The notes under the pieces: model-generated | The model's input: the letters and a program-made list of their open reading frames with translations, nothing else | Told to the model about the DNA's origin: nothing | Databases searched by the model: none | Program-made: the position numbers and the translations under genes | Source of the DNA: Thermococcus bergensis | GTDB lineage: Archaea; Methanobacteriota_B; Thermococci; Thermococcales; Thermococcaceae | Direction of reading: 5' to 3' | Assembly (NCBI RefSeq): GCF_020386975.1 | Contig: NZ_JABFNK010000005.1 | Span: 744,001-808,000, forward strand | Length of the DNA: 64,000 nucleotides | Shown here: one piece after another, positions 17,607-26,713 of the stretch | Layout of the letters: every line of letters starts with the position of its first letter | How positions within the stretch are numbered: position 1 is the first letter of the stretch

Positions 17607-18779
17607 ATGGTCGGGATTTCTGTCCAGGAAGTTATGACAGAAAAATTTGCAAAAATCGACATAAACGCCCCCCTTTCTGAGGCGATTGGAATTTTTGAAA
17701 AAGAAGATCCGGATTTAATTGTTGTTTTTGATGGAAAGCTGTATAAGGGTGTATTGACCCAAGACTTGATAATCCGCTCCCACTTAAAGTGGGATCCGAC
17801 AAAGGCTAAGGTTAGGGATGTATACAAGCCCGCACCCGTTGTAAAGCCTGATGAAGATTTAAGTTTAGCGGCTAAACTTATGATAGAGACTGACTTACGT
17901 TCACTCCCTGTTGGGGAGGATAAGAGTAATGTTATTGGTGTAATAAGCGATATTGCCCTACTTGAAAGGGTTGCCAAGGAAGAATTTGGAAAAAGACCCG
18001 TAAAAGAGTTTATGAGCAGCGATGTAATCACTCTCAAACCGTACGATACCGTGGCTAAAGCACTTGCAACAATGAGGGATCATGCTATCTCAAGAATTCC
18101 AGTTGTAAATGAAGAAGGAAAGCTCGAAGGCTTGGTAACACTGCATGACCTGATTATCAGGTTTATAAAACCCAGATTCAGAGCACAGTTTGGAGAAGTG
18201 GCTGGAGAAAAAATCCCACCGTTCTCAACTCAGCTTAGAGAAGTCATGTTTAGAGGAGTGATAACAATAAAGCCTGAAGCAAGCGTTAGAGAAGCTGTGG
18301 GATTAATGAAGGAGCACAACATCGATGGACTTGTTGTAGTTGATAATGAAAACGTAGTTAGAGGAGTTCTTACGGTTAAGGATCTCCTGCTCCCAATATC
18401 AAGAATGGTCGAGCAGAAGGCCAGGTTCTACTTACAGCTTGGTGGAGATGCCCACTATTTAAGTGACTTTACAAGAGAGAGAATAATCTCCGACATAAGG
18501 AGATTTGTTGAGGGGTATGAAGACCTTCTCGGAAATGAAGGAATAATCTACCTTAGGATCAGGAGATTCCCGGAGAAACTCCGCGGGGTTCACCTCTACC
18601 AAGCAAGGATGAGAATCGTGACTGACAAAGGGCAGTTTATAGCCACGGGTGAAACATGGGGAGCAATACAGGCAGTTCATGATGCCTTAAGAGCTATAGA
18701 AAGGCAGATACTTCAAAAAGTGGAGCTTCAAAGAGAGACAAAGCACACCAGGAGGTTTATAGAGTATCTTGGCTTCTGA
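17607..18779 (+). CDS. Four-CBS-domain protein with HPF/RaiA-like C-terminal domain
   Basis: 390 residues. About residues 1-280 form four CBS motifs (two Bateman modules) recognisable by repeats such as VQEVMTEKFAKID, VKEFMSSDVITL and LREVMFRGVITI; these usually bind adenine nucleotides. The last ~110 residues (from about FTRERIISD) show a beta-rich then helical pattern with QARMRIVTDKGQFIA and AIQAVHDALRAIERQI. This is like ribosome hibernation factors (HPF/RaiA), including the terminal Lys/Arg-rich helix. Inference: an energy-sensing ribosome-binding protein. The ATG at 17607 follows GGAGGTG; an upstream ATG at 17571 overlaps the promoter. Confidence 0.75.
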   Translation: MVGISVQEVMTEKFAKIDINAPLSEAIGIFEKEDPDLIVVFDGKLYKGVLTQDLIIRSHLKWDPTKAKVRDVYKPAPVVKPDEDLSLAAKLMIETDLRSLPVGEDKSNVIGVISDIALLERVAKEEFGKRPVKEFMSSDVITLKPYDTVAKALATMRDHAISRIPVVNEEGKLEGLVTLHDLIIRFIKPRFRAQFGEVAGEKIPPFSTQLREVMFRGVITIKPEASVREAVGLMKEHNIDGLVVVDNENVVRGVLTVKDLLLPISRMVEQKARFYLQLGGDAHYLSDFTRERIISDIRRFVEGYEDLLGNEGIIYLRIRRFPEKLRGVHLYQARMRIVTDKGQFIATGETWGAIQAVHDALRAIERQILQKVELQRETKHTRRFIEYLGF

Positions 18780-18788
18780 GTTTTCTTT

Positions 18789-19901
18789 TTATATTCTGCT
18801 GCTGAATTCTCTTTCTAGGAGTGCCACCTGCTTCTCGGTTAGGGTTCTTGGGTCTATTATTAGAGCTATAACCTTCCCCTCGCTTACAACTCTGTCCTTT
18901 AAATCAAATAGGAACTTAACGGCACTCTCAAATCCATTTTCTATCATTAAATACTCAAATCCGTCCATGTAAACTGCATTGTAACCGCTTTCAAGGTTCT
19001 TAGTTAGGAGATGGATCAAGATATCTATTCTTGTTGGTGAGATCGGATATATCTTTCCATTCGCTTTGATATTCCCCTCTTCCATTTTTGTGAGCCAGTA
19101 AACTAAAGTATTTTCGGGAACTTTTTCTTTTGGTGGGTTTCTTGTTATCATAATAACGTTTTGGTCAAAGAAATTTGGGATTAGTTTTTTCAGTTCTTCT
19201 TTGCTTTTGAAGATAAATGCGCCCTTAACTTCCGGAGGCCTTTGCTGTTTTGGCTTTTCAAATACTGCCATTTTGGAGGGATATATTACAAATTTCAATG
19301 CTCCAACTGCGGCCATTAATCGAAAAACTGCTGCTAATAGAAACTCTGTTGAGGCTATTGACTCAATGTTTCTTGTAAACGGGTATGTGAGGTTTATTGC
19401 TCCCAAAAGAATTAATCCCCATGGAAAAAGCTCTTCAACTGTGTTCTTGGAGATCACATAGTTCCTCAATACGTACCCGACATAAATTAAAGAGGCTCCA
19501 AAGACAAAGCTGGGAAATGATGATTTGACTGGGAATGAATGTTCAAATCTGTCAAAAAACTCCGTTGCTAGAAGAAAGAGCCAGATATATGCTGCAATGG
19601 CGAATATCCCTAAAGTTACAACATCCCTAAACTCGCTCCGCTCTTTCCTCAGCTGAATTCCTCCCCAAACCAGCAGTCCAGCTACAAGGAAACTTGGTAT
19701 TTTAGACGCAACATCATACGCCTCTGGCTTAATGGAAACTCCAAGGGGAGTTAAGATATAATTTTCTACATCGAGGGCATTGATAAATAGGGCAAAGGCT
19801 ATTAACCCCCACCTTTTTTCCTTGGTTTTTGTGGTCTTATAAAGCACAGTAAGGAAAAGCAACCACCTCGACAGGAAATTAAGGTAGGGAATGAAAGCCA
19901 T
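18789..19901 (-). CDS. DUF835 membrane protein
   Basis: 370 residues. The N-terminal ~215 residues hold about seven hydrophobic helices. The C-terminal ~150 residues form a soluble DUF835 domain, an archaeal domain often found in signalling or membrane proteins of Thermococcales (seen: FIFKSKEELKKLI, VIMITRNPP, DILIHLL, YMDGFEYLMIENG). Function unknown; the fold has been compared to P-loop-like or DICT sensor domains, but I cannot confirm that. The start at 19901 is placed by GGTGAGGGGA overlapping the stop of the upstream nucleotidyltransferase gene, so the two are co-expressed. Confidence 0.75.
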   Translation of the reverse strand: MAFIPYLNFLSRWLLFLTVLYKTTKTKEKRWGLIAFALFINALDVENYILTPLGVSIKPEAYDVASKIPSFLVAGLLVWGGIQLRKERSEFRDVVTLGIFAIAAYIWLFLLATEFFDRFEHSFPVKSSFPSFVFGASLIYVGYVLRNYVISKNTVEELFPWGLILLGAINLTYPFTRNIESIASTEFLLAAVFRLMAAVGALKFVIYPSKMAVFEKPKQQRPPEVKGAFIFKSKEELKKLIPNFFDQNVIMITRNPPKEKVPENTLVYWLTKMEEGNIKANGKIYPISPTRIDILIHLLTKNLESGYNAVYMDGFEYLMIENGFESAVKFLFDLKDRVVSEGKVIALIIDPRTLTEKQVALLEREFSSRI

Positions 19902-19906
19902 TCCCC

Positions 19907-21166
19907 TCACCGTTCAATAATCTCTTTTTCCTGTTTGGCCACAACCAATACATTGGAGGGGATGTTTTTATCAACTATTACGCCCGGACCGATAAGAGAG
20001 TTGCTCCCTATTTTCCTTCCCGGGTAAATCGTAACGTTTATTCCAATCTTTACATTGTGTCCTATGATTGCTCCAAGCTTTCTTCTACCGCTGTCTTCGA
20101 GTTTACCTTTTACTTCTACCTTTATAGTTTTGTTGTCGTGTCTCAGGTTGGCTGTTATAGTTCCAGCGCCTAAGTTGGTGTTCTCTCCAATAATTGAATC
20201 TCCCACGTAGTTAAGATGGGGAGCGTTGCTGTGATCCATTATTATCGAGTTTTTGATTTCAACTGCATTTCCAATGTGGCACCTATCTCCAATGCTCGTA
20301 TAGGGCCTTATAAAGCAATTGGGCCCTATTTTGGAGTTTTTCCCGATTTTTACGGGTCCTATGATGTAGGCTCCACTTCTAACAACTGTTCCCTCTTCAA
20401 TTTCTACAGGAGGAAGAATAGTGGCCCCTTCTTCTACAATTCCTTTTATGCTGTGCTGGAGATGGTTTTTGAGAATGTACTCGTTTAGCTCTAAGAGGTT
20501 CCATGGCCTTCCCATATCGTTCCAGTAACCCTCATAAACTGCATAGGCTACTTTCTTGCCTTCTTTTATCATGAGGTTTATTGTGTCTGTTATCTCATAT
20601 TCTCCGCGCTGGCTCTTTGGAGTTTTTTCTATGAACCCGAAAACTTCTGGCTTGAAGAGGTAAATTCCCAGGTTTGCATATCCGGAAACAGCCCCGGGCT
20701 TTTCTCTAATGTTCTTTACGAGCTCACCCTCTACCTCTACCATTCCGAAATGAGTTAAATCCTCAAACCTCTTTACGAGCAATGCGGCATCAGCATTATT
20801 TTTTCTGAAGGACTGTAAAAGAGTCTTTATGCCCTCTCTCTCAAAGTATATGTCTCCGTTAACCGCCAAAAACTCCTCATTTTCGATGTATTCAATTGCG
20901 GAATAAATGGCCCTTGCAGTTCCTTCTCCTTTTACCTGCTCCACATAGGTTATTGGTTTTCCCCCGTATTCATCTCCTAAATATTCCATAAGCTTTTCCT
21001 TTTGGTACCTCACGATCACTATAAATTCATCGACAAAAGGATATATGTTTTCGAAGACGTAATCTATTATCGCTCTGTTTGCGACTTTGAGCATAACCTT
21101 TGGCCTATCGTCTGTAAGAGGTCTTAATCTTTCACCTTTTCCCGCTGCGAGTACTACACCCTTCAT
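19907..21166 (-). CDS. Bifunctional sugar-1-phosphate nucleotidylyltransferase / acetyltransferase (GlmU-like)
   Basis: 419 residues. The N-terminal Rossmann-like domain has AAGKGERLRPLTDDRPK, the NTP-binding loop, and VNGDIYF. The C-terminal ~170 residues are a left-handed beta-helix of hexapeptide repeats (for example IGPVKIGKNSKIGPN, VGDSIIGENTNLGAG). This is the layout of archaeal enzymes that acetylate glucosamine-1-P and make UDP-GlcNAc or dTDP-sugars. It overlaps uppP by 4 bp and DUF835 follows, consistent with surface glycan or glycolipid synthesis. Exact sugar specificity is inference. Confidence 0.88.
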   Translation of the reverse strand: MKGVVLAAGKGERLRPLTDDRPKVMLKVANRAIIDYVFENIYPFVDEFIVIVRYQKEKLMEYLGDEYGGKPITYVEQVKGEGTARAIYSAIEYIENEEFLAVNGDIYFEREGIKTLLQSFRKNNADAALLVKRFEDLTHFGMVEVEGELVKNIREKPGAVSGYANLGIYLFKPEVFGFIEKTPKSQRGEYEITDTINLMIKEGKKVAYAVYEGYWNDMGRPWNLLELNEYILKNHLQHSIKGIVEEGATILPPVEIEEGTVVRSGAYIIGPVKIGKNSKIGPNCFIRPYTSIGDRCHIGNAVEIKNSIIMDHSNAPHLNYVGDSIIGENTNLGAGTITANLRHDNKTIKVEVKGKLEDSGRRKLGAIIGHNVKIGINVTIYPGRKIGSNSLIGPGVIVDKNIPSNVLVVAKQEKEIIER

Positions 21167-21981
21167 ATCAACACCCCCAATAGAGATGCTATCAAAGCTA
21201 TGAACCCGAAGAAAATGCAGAACTTGGAAAAGTCAAGCCGCTTGGCAAGTCTAAGCATGACTTCAATCATAAGAAGGCTGACCACAAATGCAGTTATCAC
21301 TGCAGCTAGTGGAATTGTTAAGGGTTCCGAAGTGCGTGAAACTTCAGGTAGCTCTAAAAACAGTGCCCCCGTAATAGCGGGAATTGCCATTAAAAAACTG
21401 AGCCTTATGGCTTTTTCTTGTTTTACACCCAGAAGTAATAGACTCCCTACTGTCATTCCCGACCTTGATATCCCGGGAATTACTGCTATCCCCTGTGCTA
21501 CTCCAGCAATTATTGAATCGAATATCGTAGCTTCTTCTTTTTCACTTTTTAACCCTTTTTCTAGTTTTTCTAGTGGGGCTTCCCGAGATTTCTTTAAAAT
21601 TATGCCGGTAAGGATTAAGGCTATACCTATTATCCCATTAATAGCTTCTCCGTTGAATGAAGATGCAACGAGTTTGAAAGTTTTGTATAAGGGCAGGCCT
21701 ACTATACCAGTAAAGAGAGTTGAATAGAACAGGAACTTCTCTTCCTCTTCCCACCTAAAGAGAACCAATTTAAGCAAAATCTTGCTCAACTCATACCTAA
21801 ATTTGAAAAACAGCGCCATAAGAGTTCCTAAATGCAAGAGCAGAGAGTAAGAATAAGCCTGCTCCGGGGGTATCTTAAGAAGGTTTATTAAAAATAGCAT
21901 TGTCTGACCAGAACTGCTTATTGGCAGCCATTCTGTAATTCCCTGGAATAGACCAATAATAATAGCTTGGTAATACTCCAT
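21163..21981 (-). CDS. uppP: Undecaprenyl-diphosphatase-type membrane phosphatase (UppP/BacA)
   Basis: 272 residues with about eight hydrophobic helices and the two inverted repeats of the family: GITEWLPISSSGQ near the N-terminus and PGISRSGMT in the second half. These carry the catalytic Glu and Ser/Arg residues. In archaea the substrate is presumably dolichyl (polyprenyl) diphosphate recycled from glycan transfer. The ATG at 21981 is chosen for MEYYQAIIIGLFQG. Overlap with the GlmU-like gene suggests shared glycan biosynthesis. Confidence 0.9.
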   Translation of the reverse strand: MEYYQAIIIGLFQGITEWLPISSSGQTMLFLINLLKIPPEQAYSYSLLLHLGTLMALFFKFRYELSKILLKLVLFRWEEEEKFLFYSTLFTGIVGLPLYKTFKLVASSFNGEAINGIIGIALILTGIILKKSREAPLEKLEKGLKSEKEEATIFDSIIAGVAQGIAVIPGISRSGMTVGSLLLLGVKQEKAIRLSFLMAIPAITGALFLELPEVSRTSEPLTIPLAAVITAFVVSLLMIEVMLRLAKRLDFSKFCIFFGFIALIASLLGVLI

Positions 21982-22098
21982 TGCCGTCACTATAAAAACT
22001 AACTAAGGTATGATAAATAAACCTTTCGTAGTTCAAAGGTAAAAAATTAAGAGAAAAGTTCAAATTGAATCTCCAGATAATTTTTAAGAGTAATTAAA

Positions 22099-22314
22099 TC
22101 AGATAACTTCAGCAAAGGCGAATTTTCTCTTCACACTGTTAATTACAATCTCCACTTCGTCCCCAACTTTGGTGTTTGGAACGAAGACTACAAACCCTTT
22201 AATTCTAGCAATTCCATCTCCGCCTTGTCCAATACTCTCTATCTTTACCTTATATCTTTCTCCAACCTTAACTGGAGCTTCAAATCTTCTTCCACCAAAT
22301 CTATCTCCATACAT
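22099..22314 (-). CDS. Stand-alone TRAM-domain RNA-binding protein
   Basis: 71 residues forming a single TRAM domain. The beta-barrel signature is [31 protein letters not shown], split by basic and glycine residues, followed by VGDEVEIVI. Stand-alone TRAM proteins are common in Euryarchaeota and act as cold-responsive RNA chaperones in methanogens. The start at 22314 (MYGDRFGG) is preferred. It is convergent with nothing and lies 340 bp before the Mbh promoter, divergent from that operon. Confidence 0.88.
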   Translation of the reverse strand: MYGDRFGGRRFEAPVKVGERYKVKIESIGQGGDGIARIKGFVVFVPNTKVGDEVEIVINSVKRKFAFAEVI

Positions 22315-22655
22315 TTCCAACAATCTCCTTTCAAATTTTCAGCACCCTAGAAGAGCGCTGAATTTAGTTCTTTTGAAGGTTTATAAAGGTTTGCATTTCG
22401 TTTTTTGCATGCACTATAATAGTGATCTGAGCAATTAAAAGTTCTTTAATGTTCATAATCTATGCTACGTAGTCCATAAGTAGACATGAACAAACGCTTT
22501 TCTACATAACCTTAGGTTAAAAACAAGGCTTTTTATACCTTTATTGTTAATTTAGACTTTTACAAAACCCTTTTAAAAGAAATTGTTGAAGTATACATCG
22601 ACAAAAGCGAAAATAGTGAGAATAAAGGCTTGGATTGAGATTCGAGGTGGGAAAA
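22315..22655 (+). promoter_or_regulatory. Intergenic promoter region of hydrogenase operon 1 with SurR-like site
   Basis: This 340-bp gap has no convincing gene. At 22508-22524 it contains AAC-N5-GTT-N3-AAC (AACCTTAGGTTAAAAAC), an extended match to the SurR motif GTTn3AAC(n5). It is followed six bases later by the TATA-like TTTTTATAC (22530-22538). In P. furiosus SurR, a redox-sensing regulator, activates mbh when its site lies just upstream of BRE/TATA, and sulfur oxidises and releases it. The geometry here is that of activation. The leader to the mbhA ATG is about 95 nt. Confidence 0.75.
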
Positions 22656-23156
22656 ATGAGTTTCATTGTTTCATTTGTATGGTCGTTTGTGCTTTGGCTT
22701 GTACTCACAGCAGGTACCAAAGGAATGCTCTGGAGCACGGAAGAAGTAATCGCAGGGATTATATTCGCTGCAATCGTCGGGCTTTCAACAAAGAATATCA
22801 TAGGAGAAAAAGCTCAGAGATTCCTAAACCCAGCAAAGTGGCTTGGATTCCTAGTTTATGCCATTGGCCCCCTCTTCTGGGGGATGGTAAAGGCAAATTT
22901 TGACGTTGCTTATAGAGTAATCACCGGAAAAATAAAGCCAGGGATTGTTAGAGTACCCGTTGACCTTGAAAATGAAGCCCAATACACAATACTAAGCAAT
23001 TCAATTACCCTCACTCCTGGAACCTTGACAGTGGATGCCTGCCCAGAAGAAAAAGCCCTCTACGTCCACTGGATATACGTAAGAGACGAAGAACCAAAGA
23101 GCTCTGAACCCGTTGCAGGTTCTTTTGAAAAATGGGCAAGGAGGTTAGGGAAATGA
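22656..23156 (+). CDS. mbhA: Mbh operon 1 subunit A (MrpE-like)
   Basis: 166 residues, two N-terminal hydrophobic helices and a soluble C-terminal domain (AYRVITGKIKPGI, SITLTPGTLTVD) typical of MrpE-like subunits. It is part of the Na+/H+ antiporter-like membrane module of the ferredoxin-dependent, H2-evolving Mbh complex. The ATG at 22656 follows GAGGTGG. It is the first gene of the operon; its stop overlaps the mbhB ATG (ATGA). Confidence 0.92.
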   Translation: MSFIVSFVWSFVLWLVLTAGTKGMLWSTEEVIAGIIFAAIVGLSTKNIIGEKAQRFLNPAKWLGFLVYAIGPLFWGMVKANFDVAYRVITGKIKPGIVRVPVDLENEAQYTILSNSITLTPGTLTVDACPEEKALYVHWIYVRDEEPKSSEPVAGSFEKWARRLGK

Positions 23157-23416
23157 TTTTCACAGAGTTCTTTTACGGAGCAATAGTAATTGCTCTTGGG
23201 GCGTTCATAACTCTGATTCGTGTCATGCTTGGACCTAGTGTTCCTGACAGGGTTGTTGGTGTTGACACATTAAACACCCTTATCGTGGCCGGAATGATCC
23301 TCCTGGGAGCAGCTTATGACAGAGTAATTTACATCGATATAGCCATAGTTTATGCCTTGCTCAGTTATATTGGGACTTTGGTAATTGCTAAGTATCTCCA
23401 GGGGGGATTGGAGTGA
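23153..23416 (+). CDS. mbhB: Mbh operon 1 subunit B (MrpF-like)
   Basis: 87 residues, three hydrophobic helices, with GPSVPDRVVGVDTLNT, the family signature of MrpF. Part of the Mrp-like sodium-translocating module. The ATG is within the ATGA overlap with mbhA; the end overlaps the GTG of mbhC. Confidence 0.92.
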   Translation: MIFTEFFYGAIVIALGAFITLIRVMLGPSVPDRVVGVDTLNTLIVAGMILLGAAYDRVIYIDIAIVYALLSYIGTLVIAKYLQGGLE

Positions 23417-23778
23417 TTAAAAGCATAATTTACGTTTTTCTGGCAATCAGTATTACTTTCAACTTGCTCGGGAGCGTTTCACTTCATAGATTTCCCGATG
23501 TTTACACCAGATTACATGGCGCAACAAAGTGCACAACTTTTGGAACGATATTTGCCGTCTTGGCCGTAATTGTCCATGCAATTTGGCAAATAAAAGAAAC
23601 AGGGAATCCAAAGTATCTTCAAATGGCATTGCACAGCTTGGTTGCTCTTATAGCCTTGTTGCTTACAAACCCAACAGGAGCTCATGCAATAGCGAAAGCT
23701 GCACATTTGAGCGGATATAAACCAGCAAGGGCTGTTATTGATGCTTATGAGAAGAAGTTGAGGGGTGAAGAAGCATGA
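23413..23778 (+). CDS. mbhC: Mbh operon 1 subunit C (MrpG-like)
   Basis: 121 residues, three hydrophobic helices. MrpG hallmarks are GSVSLHRFPDVYTRLHGATKCTTFG and the later LTNPTGAHAIAKAAH, the conserved helix-2 and helix-3 segments. GTG start in a 4-bp overlap with mbhB. Part of the membrane antiporter-like module. Confidence 0.92.
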   Translation: MIKSIIYVFLAISITFNLLGSVSLHRFPDVYTRLHGATKCTTFGTIFAVLAVIVHAIWQIKETGNPKYLQMALHSLVALIALLLTNPTGAHAIAKAAHLSGYKPARAVIDAYEKKLRGEEA

Positions 23779-24041
23779 ACCCATTAACCGTTGATATGAT
23801 AATTCAAGCGGGGCTCCTCATTGGAATATTGCTTTCTTCATACTGGATGATAACCACAAGGGATTTACTTTCAGCAGCCCTAGCGTCTGCGGCTATGAGC
23901 CTCCTTCTTAGTTTGGAATTCTACATGCTTCATGCACCAGATGTTGCCATAGCGGAAGCAGCTGTTGGTGCGGGTGTTGTTACTGCAATAGTTGTTTATG
24001 GGATTTCAAAAACCGAGAGATGGGAGCGTGAGAGTCCATGA
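23775..24041 (+). CDS. mbhD: Mbh operon 1 subunit D (MrpB N-terminal/DUF4040-like)
   Basis: 88 residues with three hydrophobic helices and the conserved [15 protein letters not shown] motif (DUF4040, equivalent to a C-terminal part of MrpA). The acidic residue in this segment is thought to lie on the ion path. 4-bp overlaps on both sides. Confidence 0.9.
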   Translation: MNPLTVDMIIQAGLLIGILLSSYWMITTRDLLSAALASAAMSLLLSLEFYMLHAPDVAIAEAAVGAGVVTAIVVYGISKTERWERESP

Positions 24042-24337
24042 GAAGAACTGTCGGAGCGTTATCCTTGCTCTTCATACTCGGAATGTTGCTTTTAATTGCT
24101 CATCCAAATTACGGCCTAAAATTTGGCTTAGGCGGGGAGGACTGGCAAAAGTATCGCTATACAGACCAGTACTACATAGATCATGGCATTGAAGAAGTGG
24201 GTGGAACTAACATTGTTACTGACATAGTCTTTGATTACAGAGGATACGATACCCTTGGAGAGGCCACGGTTCTTTTCACTTCAATAGCGGGAGCAGTCGC
24301 ATTGCTTAGAAAATGGAGGGAGGAAAATGGGGAGTGA
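24038..24337 (+). CDS. mbhE: Mbh operon 1 subunit E (MrpB-like)
   Basis: 99 residues: an N-terminal helix, a loop outside the membrane, and a second helix with [18 protein letters not shown], conserved in MbhE/MrpA C-termini. It belongs to the membrane module. Overlaps mbhD by 4 bp and mbhF by 11 bp. Confidence 0.9.
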   Translation: MRRTVGALSLLFILGMLLLIAHPNYGLKFGLGGEDWQKYRYTDQYYIDHGIEEVGGTNIVTDIVFDYRGYDTLGEATVLFTSIAGAVALLRKWREENGE

Positions 24338-24773
24338 CATGGGGCTTATAGTTAAAACAATGGCAAGAGCTACTATACCTCTCATAGGGATTTTCGGAGC
24401 TTACGTTGTTGCTCATGGACATCTGACCCCCGGAGGAGGTTTCCAGGGTGGAGCCACAATTGCTGGAGCGGGAATACTATTCCTTATAGCATTTGGACTC
24501 AATGAAGCCAAGACCAGGATAAACAAGAACTTATATTCCGCCCTTGAGGGAGTAGGAGGCCTAGTTTTCTTGATAGCTGGAATGCTCGGTCTGGGTGTAG
24601 CGTTCTTCTACAACACCCTATGGCATAACGGTCCAATTTTCAATGGAGAACCAGGCACACTTCTTTCAGCAGGTTACCTTCCAATAATGAACTTGGCAGT
24701 GGGTCTGAAAGTTTACACAGGGCTGGTAAGTGCTGTCCTTGCAATGGCTCTCTTTAGGAGGTGGAGAAAGTGA
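24327..24773 (+). CDS. mbhF: Mbh operon 1 subunit F (MrpB-like)
   Basis: 148 residues, four hydrophobic helices, with the MrpB signature [15 protein letters not shown]. The ATG at 24327 has GGAGGGAGGAAA upstream, overlapping the end of mbhE. Membrane module. Confidence 0.92.
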   Translation: MGSDMGLIVKTMARATIPLIGIFGAYVVAHGHLTPGGGFQGGATIAGAGILFLIAFGLNEAKTRINKNLYSALEGVGGLVFLIAGMLGLGVAFFYNTLWHNGPIFNGEPGTLLSAGYLPIMNLAVGLKVYTGLVSAVLAMALFRRWRK

Positions 24774-25132
24774 TACCACTGCAATTTGTTACGGCATTTT
24801 TAATGATCTTCATGGGCATTTACGCGTTCTTGTACAAGAGAAACCTCATCAAATTAATCCTGGCCCTCAATTTAATTGATGCAGGCATACACCTCTTGCT
24901 GATAAGCCTCGGATATAGATTGGAAAACGGAGTTTTACCTACAGCGCCCATTTACACTGGGTATGAAACATTGAAGGGCACTCCAATGGTTGGCCCAATA
25001 CCACAGGCTTTAGTGCTCACGAGCATAGTCATTGGAGTTTGTGTGCTCTCATTGGCAATGGCATTGACGATAAACGCCTATAGACACTACGGAACCCTTG
25101 ACGTTAACAAGTTAAGGAGGTTGAGAGGATGA
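24770..25132 (+). CDS. mbhG: Mbh operon 1 subunit G (MrpC/NuoK-like)
   Basis: 120 residues, three hydrophobic helices, related to NuoK/MrpC (ALVLTSIVIGV, ALTINAYRHYGTLD). GTG at 24770 is chosen because GGAGGTGGAG precedes it and it forms a GTGA overlap with mbhF; a GTG three codons earlier lies in that ribosome binding site. Membrane module. Confidence 0.9.
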   Translation: MIPLQFVTAFLMIFMGIYAFLYKRNLIKLILALNLIDAGIHLLLISLGYRLENGVLPTAPIYTGYETLKGTPMVGPIPQALVLTSIVIGVCVLSLAMALTINAYRHYGTLDVNKLRRLRG

Positions 25133-26712
25133 CGCTCCCGTTTCTAATCATAATTCCATTATTCGGAGCATTTTCAATGCCTATCATTAGCTTATTTGGA
25201 AAGAAGCTCAAGGAATATTGGGCACTCATAATCAGCGGCGCTACACTCGGAGTTGCTGCTAAGATATTTTACACAGTATGGAAGACCAACGAAATCATCC
25301 TTTATACCCTCGGGAGCGAAAGCCCAATTGGCAAAGGAGTGAAGTTCCCAATTAGAATTGTATGGGAAGTTGACTTACTTGGAGCGCTCTTGGCTTTAAC
25401 AATAACCTTCGTGGGCTTTTTGGCAGTGCTGTATTCTCTTGGCTATATGAAGCATGACACTGGCTTGGAGAAGTACTACACATTGATACTCATTTTGGAG
25501 CTGGGAATGCTGGGAATTGTTATCACCGGGGATATCTTCAACTTCTACGTGTTCTTGGAAATAATGAGCATTGCAAGCTATGCGTTAGTTGCCTTCAGAA
25601 ACGACACATGGGAAGGAATTGAGGCAGGAATTAAGTATATGTTCGTTGGTTCATTGGCAAGTTCCTTTATTCTATTAGGCATCGCCTTGCTTTATGGTCA
25701 GTATGGAACGCTTACAATGAGCTATCTCGGCATAAAAATAGCCGAAAATCCAACACTTGTGGCAAAAGTGGCTTTGGCTTTCCTTATTGGTGGACTGCTC
25801 TTTAAGAGCGGTGCGGTTCCAGTTCACATGTGGCTTGCAGATGCACACCCAGCAGCCCCAAGTTCAATCTCCGCAATGCTTTCGGGATTAGTCATCAAGG
25901 CGGGTGGAGTTTATGCAGTGGCAAGGATAGTATTCAGCATTTTCAACCCAGGACTGCACGCTTACCTAAAAGCGTTCAACATGCCCTCAATTAACATGGA
26001 GGCAGTTGGCTGGGTTATAGTGTTCTTTGCTTGCCTGACGCTCCTCATAGGAAATGCAATGGCCGTAGTGCAGACCGACATGAAGAGGCTTTTTGCATTC
26101 TCAAGTGTGGGGCAGATAGGGTATATTCTGCTCGGAATTGGTATTGGAACCCTCGCCTATGGTAGCAGGGCAGGTGAACTAGCACTGGCTGGAGCAATAT
26201 ACCACATAGTGAACCACGCATTGATAAAGGCACTCCTCTTCTTTGTGGCAGGAGCAGTTATCCATGAAGTCGGCACGAAGAACCTTAACGAGTTGAGCGG
26301 ACTGGCAAGAAAAATGCCTATGACAACCCTTGCATTTATAATAGGTGCTGCGGCAATCATAGGTCTTCCACCATTAAACGGATTTGCTAGCAAGTGGATT
26401 ATCTATGAGAGCTCCGCTATGTACAACCCAATCTTGGCAGCTATTGCCGTCGTTGGTACAGTGTTCTCCCTAGCAGCATACACCAGGGTGCTCTTTACGT
26501 TCCTAGGCAGAGAGAGCGAAAAGGTGAAGAGTGCAAAAGAGCCAGAAATGAGCATGCTTATTCCAATGCTGATTCTAGTAGTTGCAATTGTTGTCATGGG
26601 TCTCCTTCCATGGCAGATAAACGATAAAATAATGCTCCCGACAGCAAGAATGCTTGAGCAGCTCAATGGTGAGTATATGGTCGCTCTCTTAAAATTCCTT
26701 GGAGGTGCATGA
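25129..26712 (+). CDS. mbhH: Mbh operon 1 subunit H (MrpD/NuoN-like antiporter subunit)
   Basis: 527 residues with about 14 hydrophobic helices, the large antiporter-like subunit. Seen: conserved Glu in LEIMSIASYALV, Lys and His residues in LFKSGAVPVHMWLADAHPAAP, and KALLFFVAGAVIHE. These are the proton/sodium path residues known from complex I antiporter subunits. It is coupled to the neighbours by ATGA at the 5' end. Confidence 0.94.
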   Translation: MTLPFLIIIPLFGAFSMPIISLFGKKLKEYWALIISGATLGVAAKIFYTVWKTNEIILYTLGSESPIGKGVKFPIRIVWEVDLLGALLALTITFVGFLAVLYSLGYMKHDTGLEKYYTLILILELGMLGIVITGDIFNFYVFLEIMSIASYALVAFRNDTWEGIEAGIKYMFVGSLASSFILLGIALLYGQYGTLTMSYLGIKIAENPTLVAKVALAFLIGGLLFKSGAVPVHMWLADAHPAAPSSISAMLSGLVIKAGGVYAVARIVFSIFNPGLHAYLKAFNMPSINMEAVGWVIVFFACLTLLIGNAMAVVQTDMKRLFAFSSVGQIGYILLGIGIGTLAYGSRAGELALAGAIYHIVNHALIKALLFFVAGAVIHEVGTKNLNELSGLARKMPMTTLAFIIGAAAIIGLPPLNGFASKWIIYESSAMYNPILAAIAVVGTVFSLAAYTRVLFTFLGRESEKVKSAKEPEMSMLIPMLILVVAIVVMGLLPWQINDKIMLPTARMLEQLNGEYMVALLKFLGGA

Positions 26713-26713
26713 A

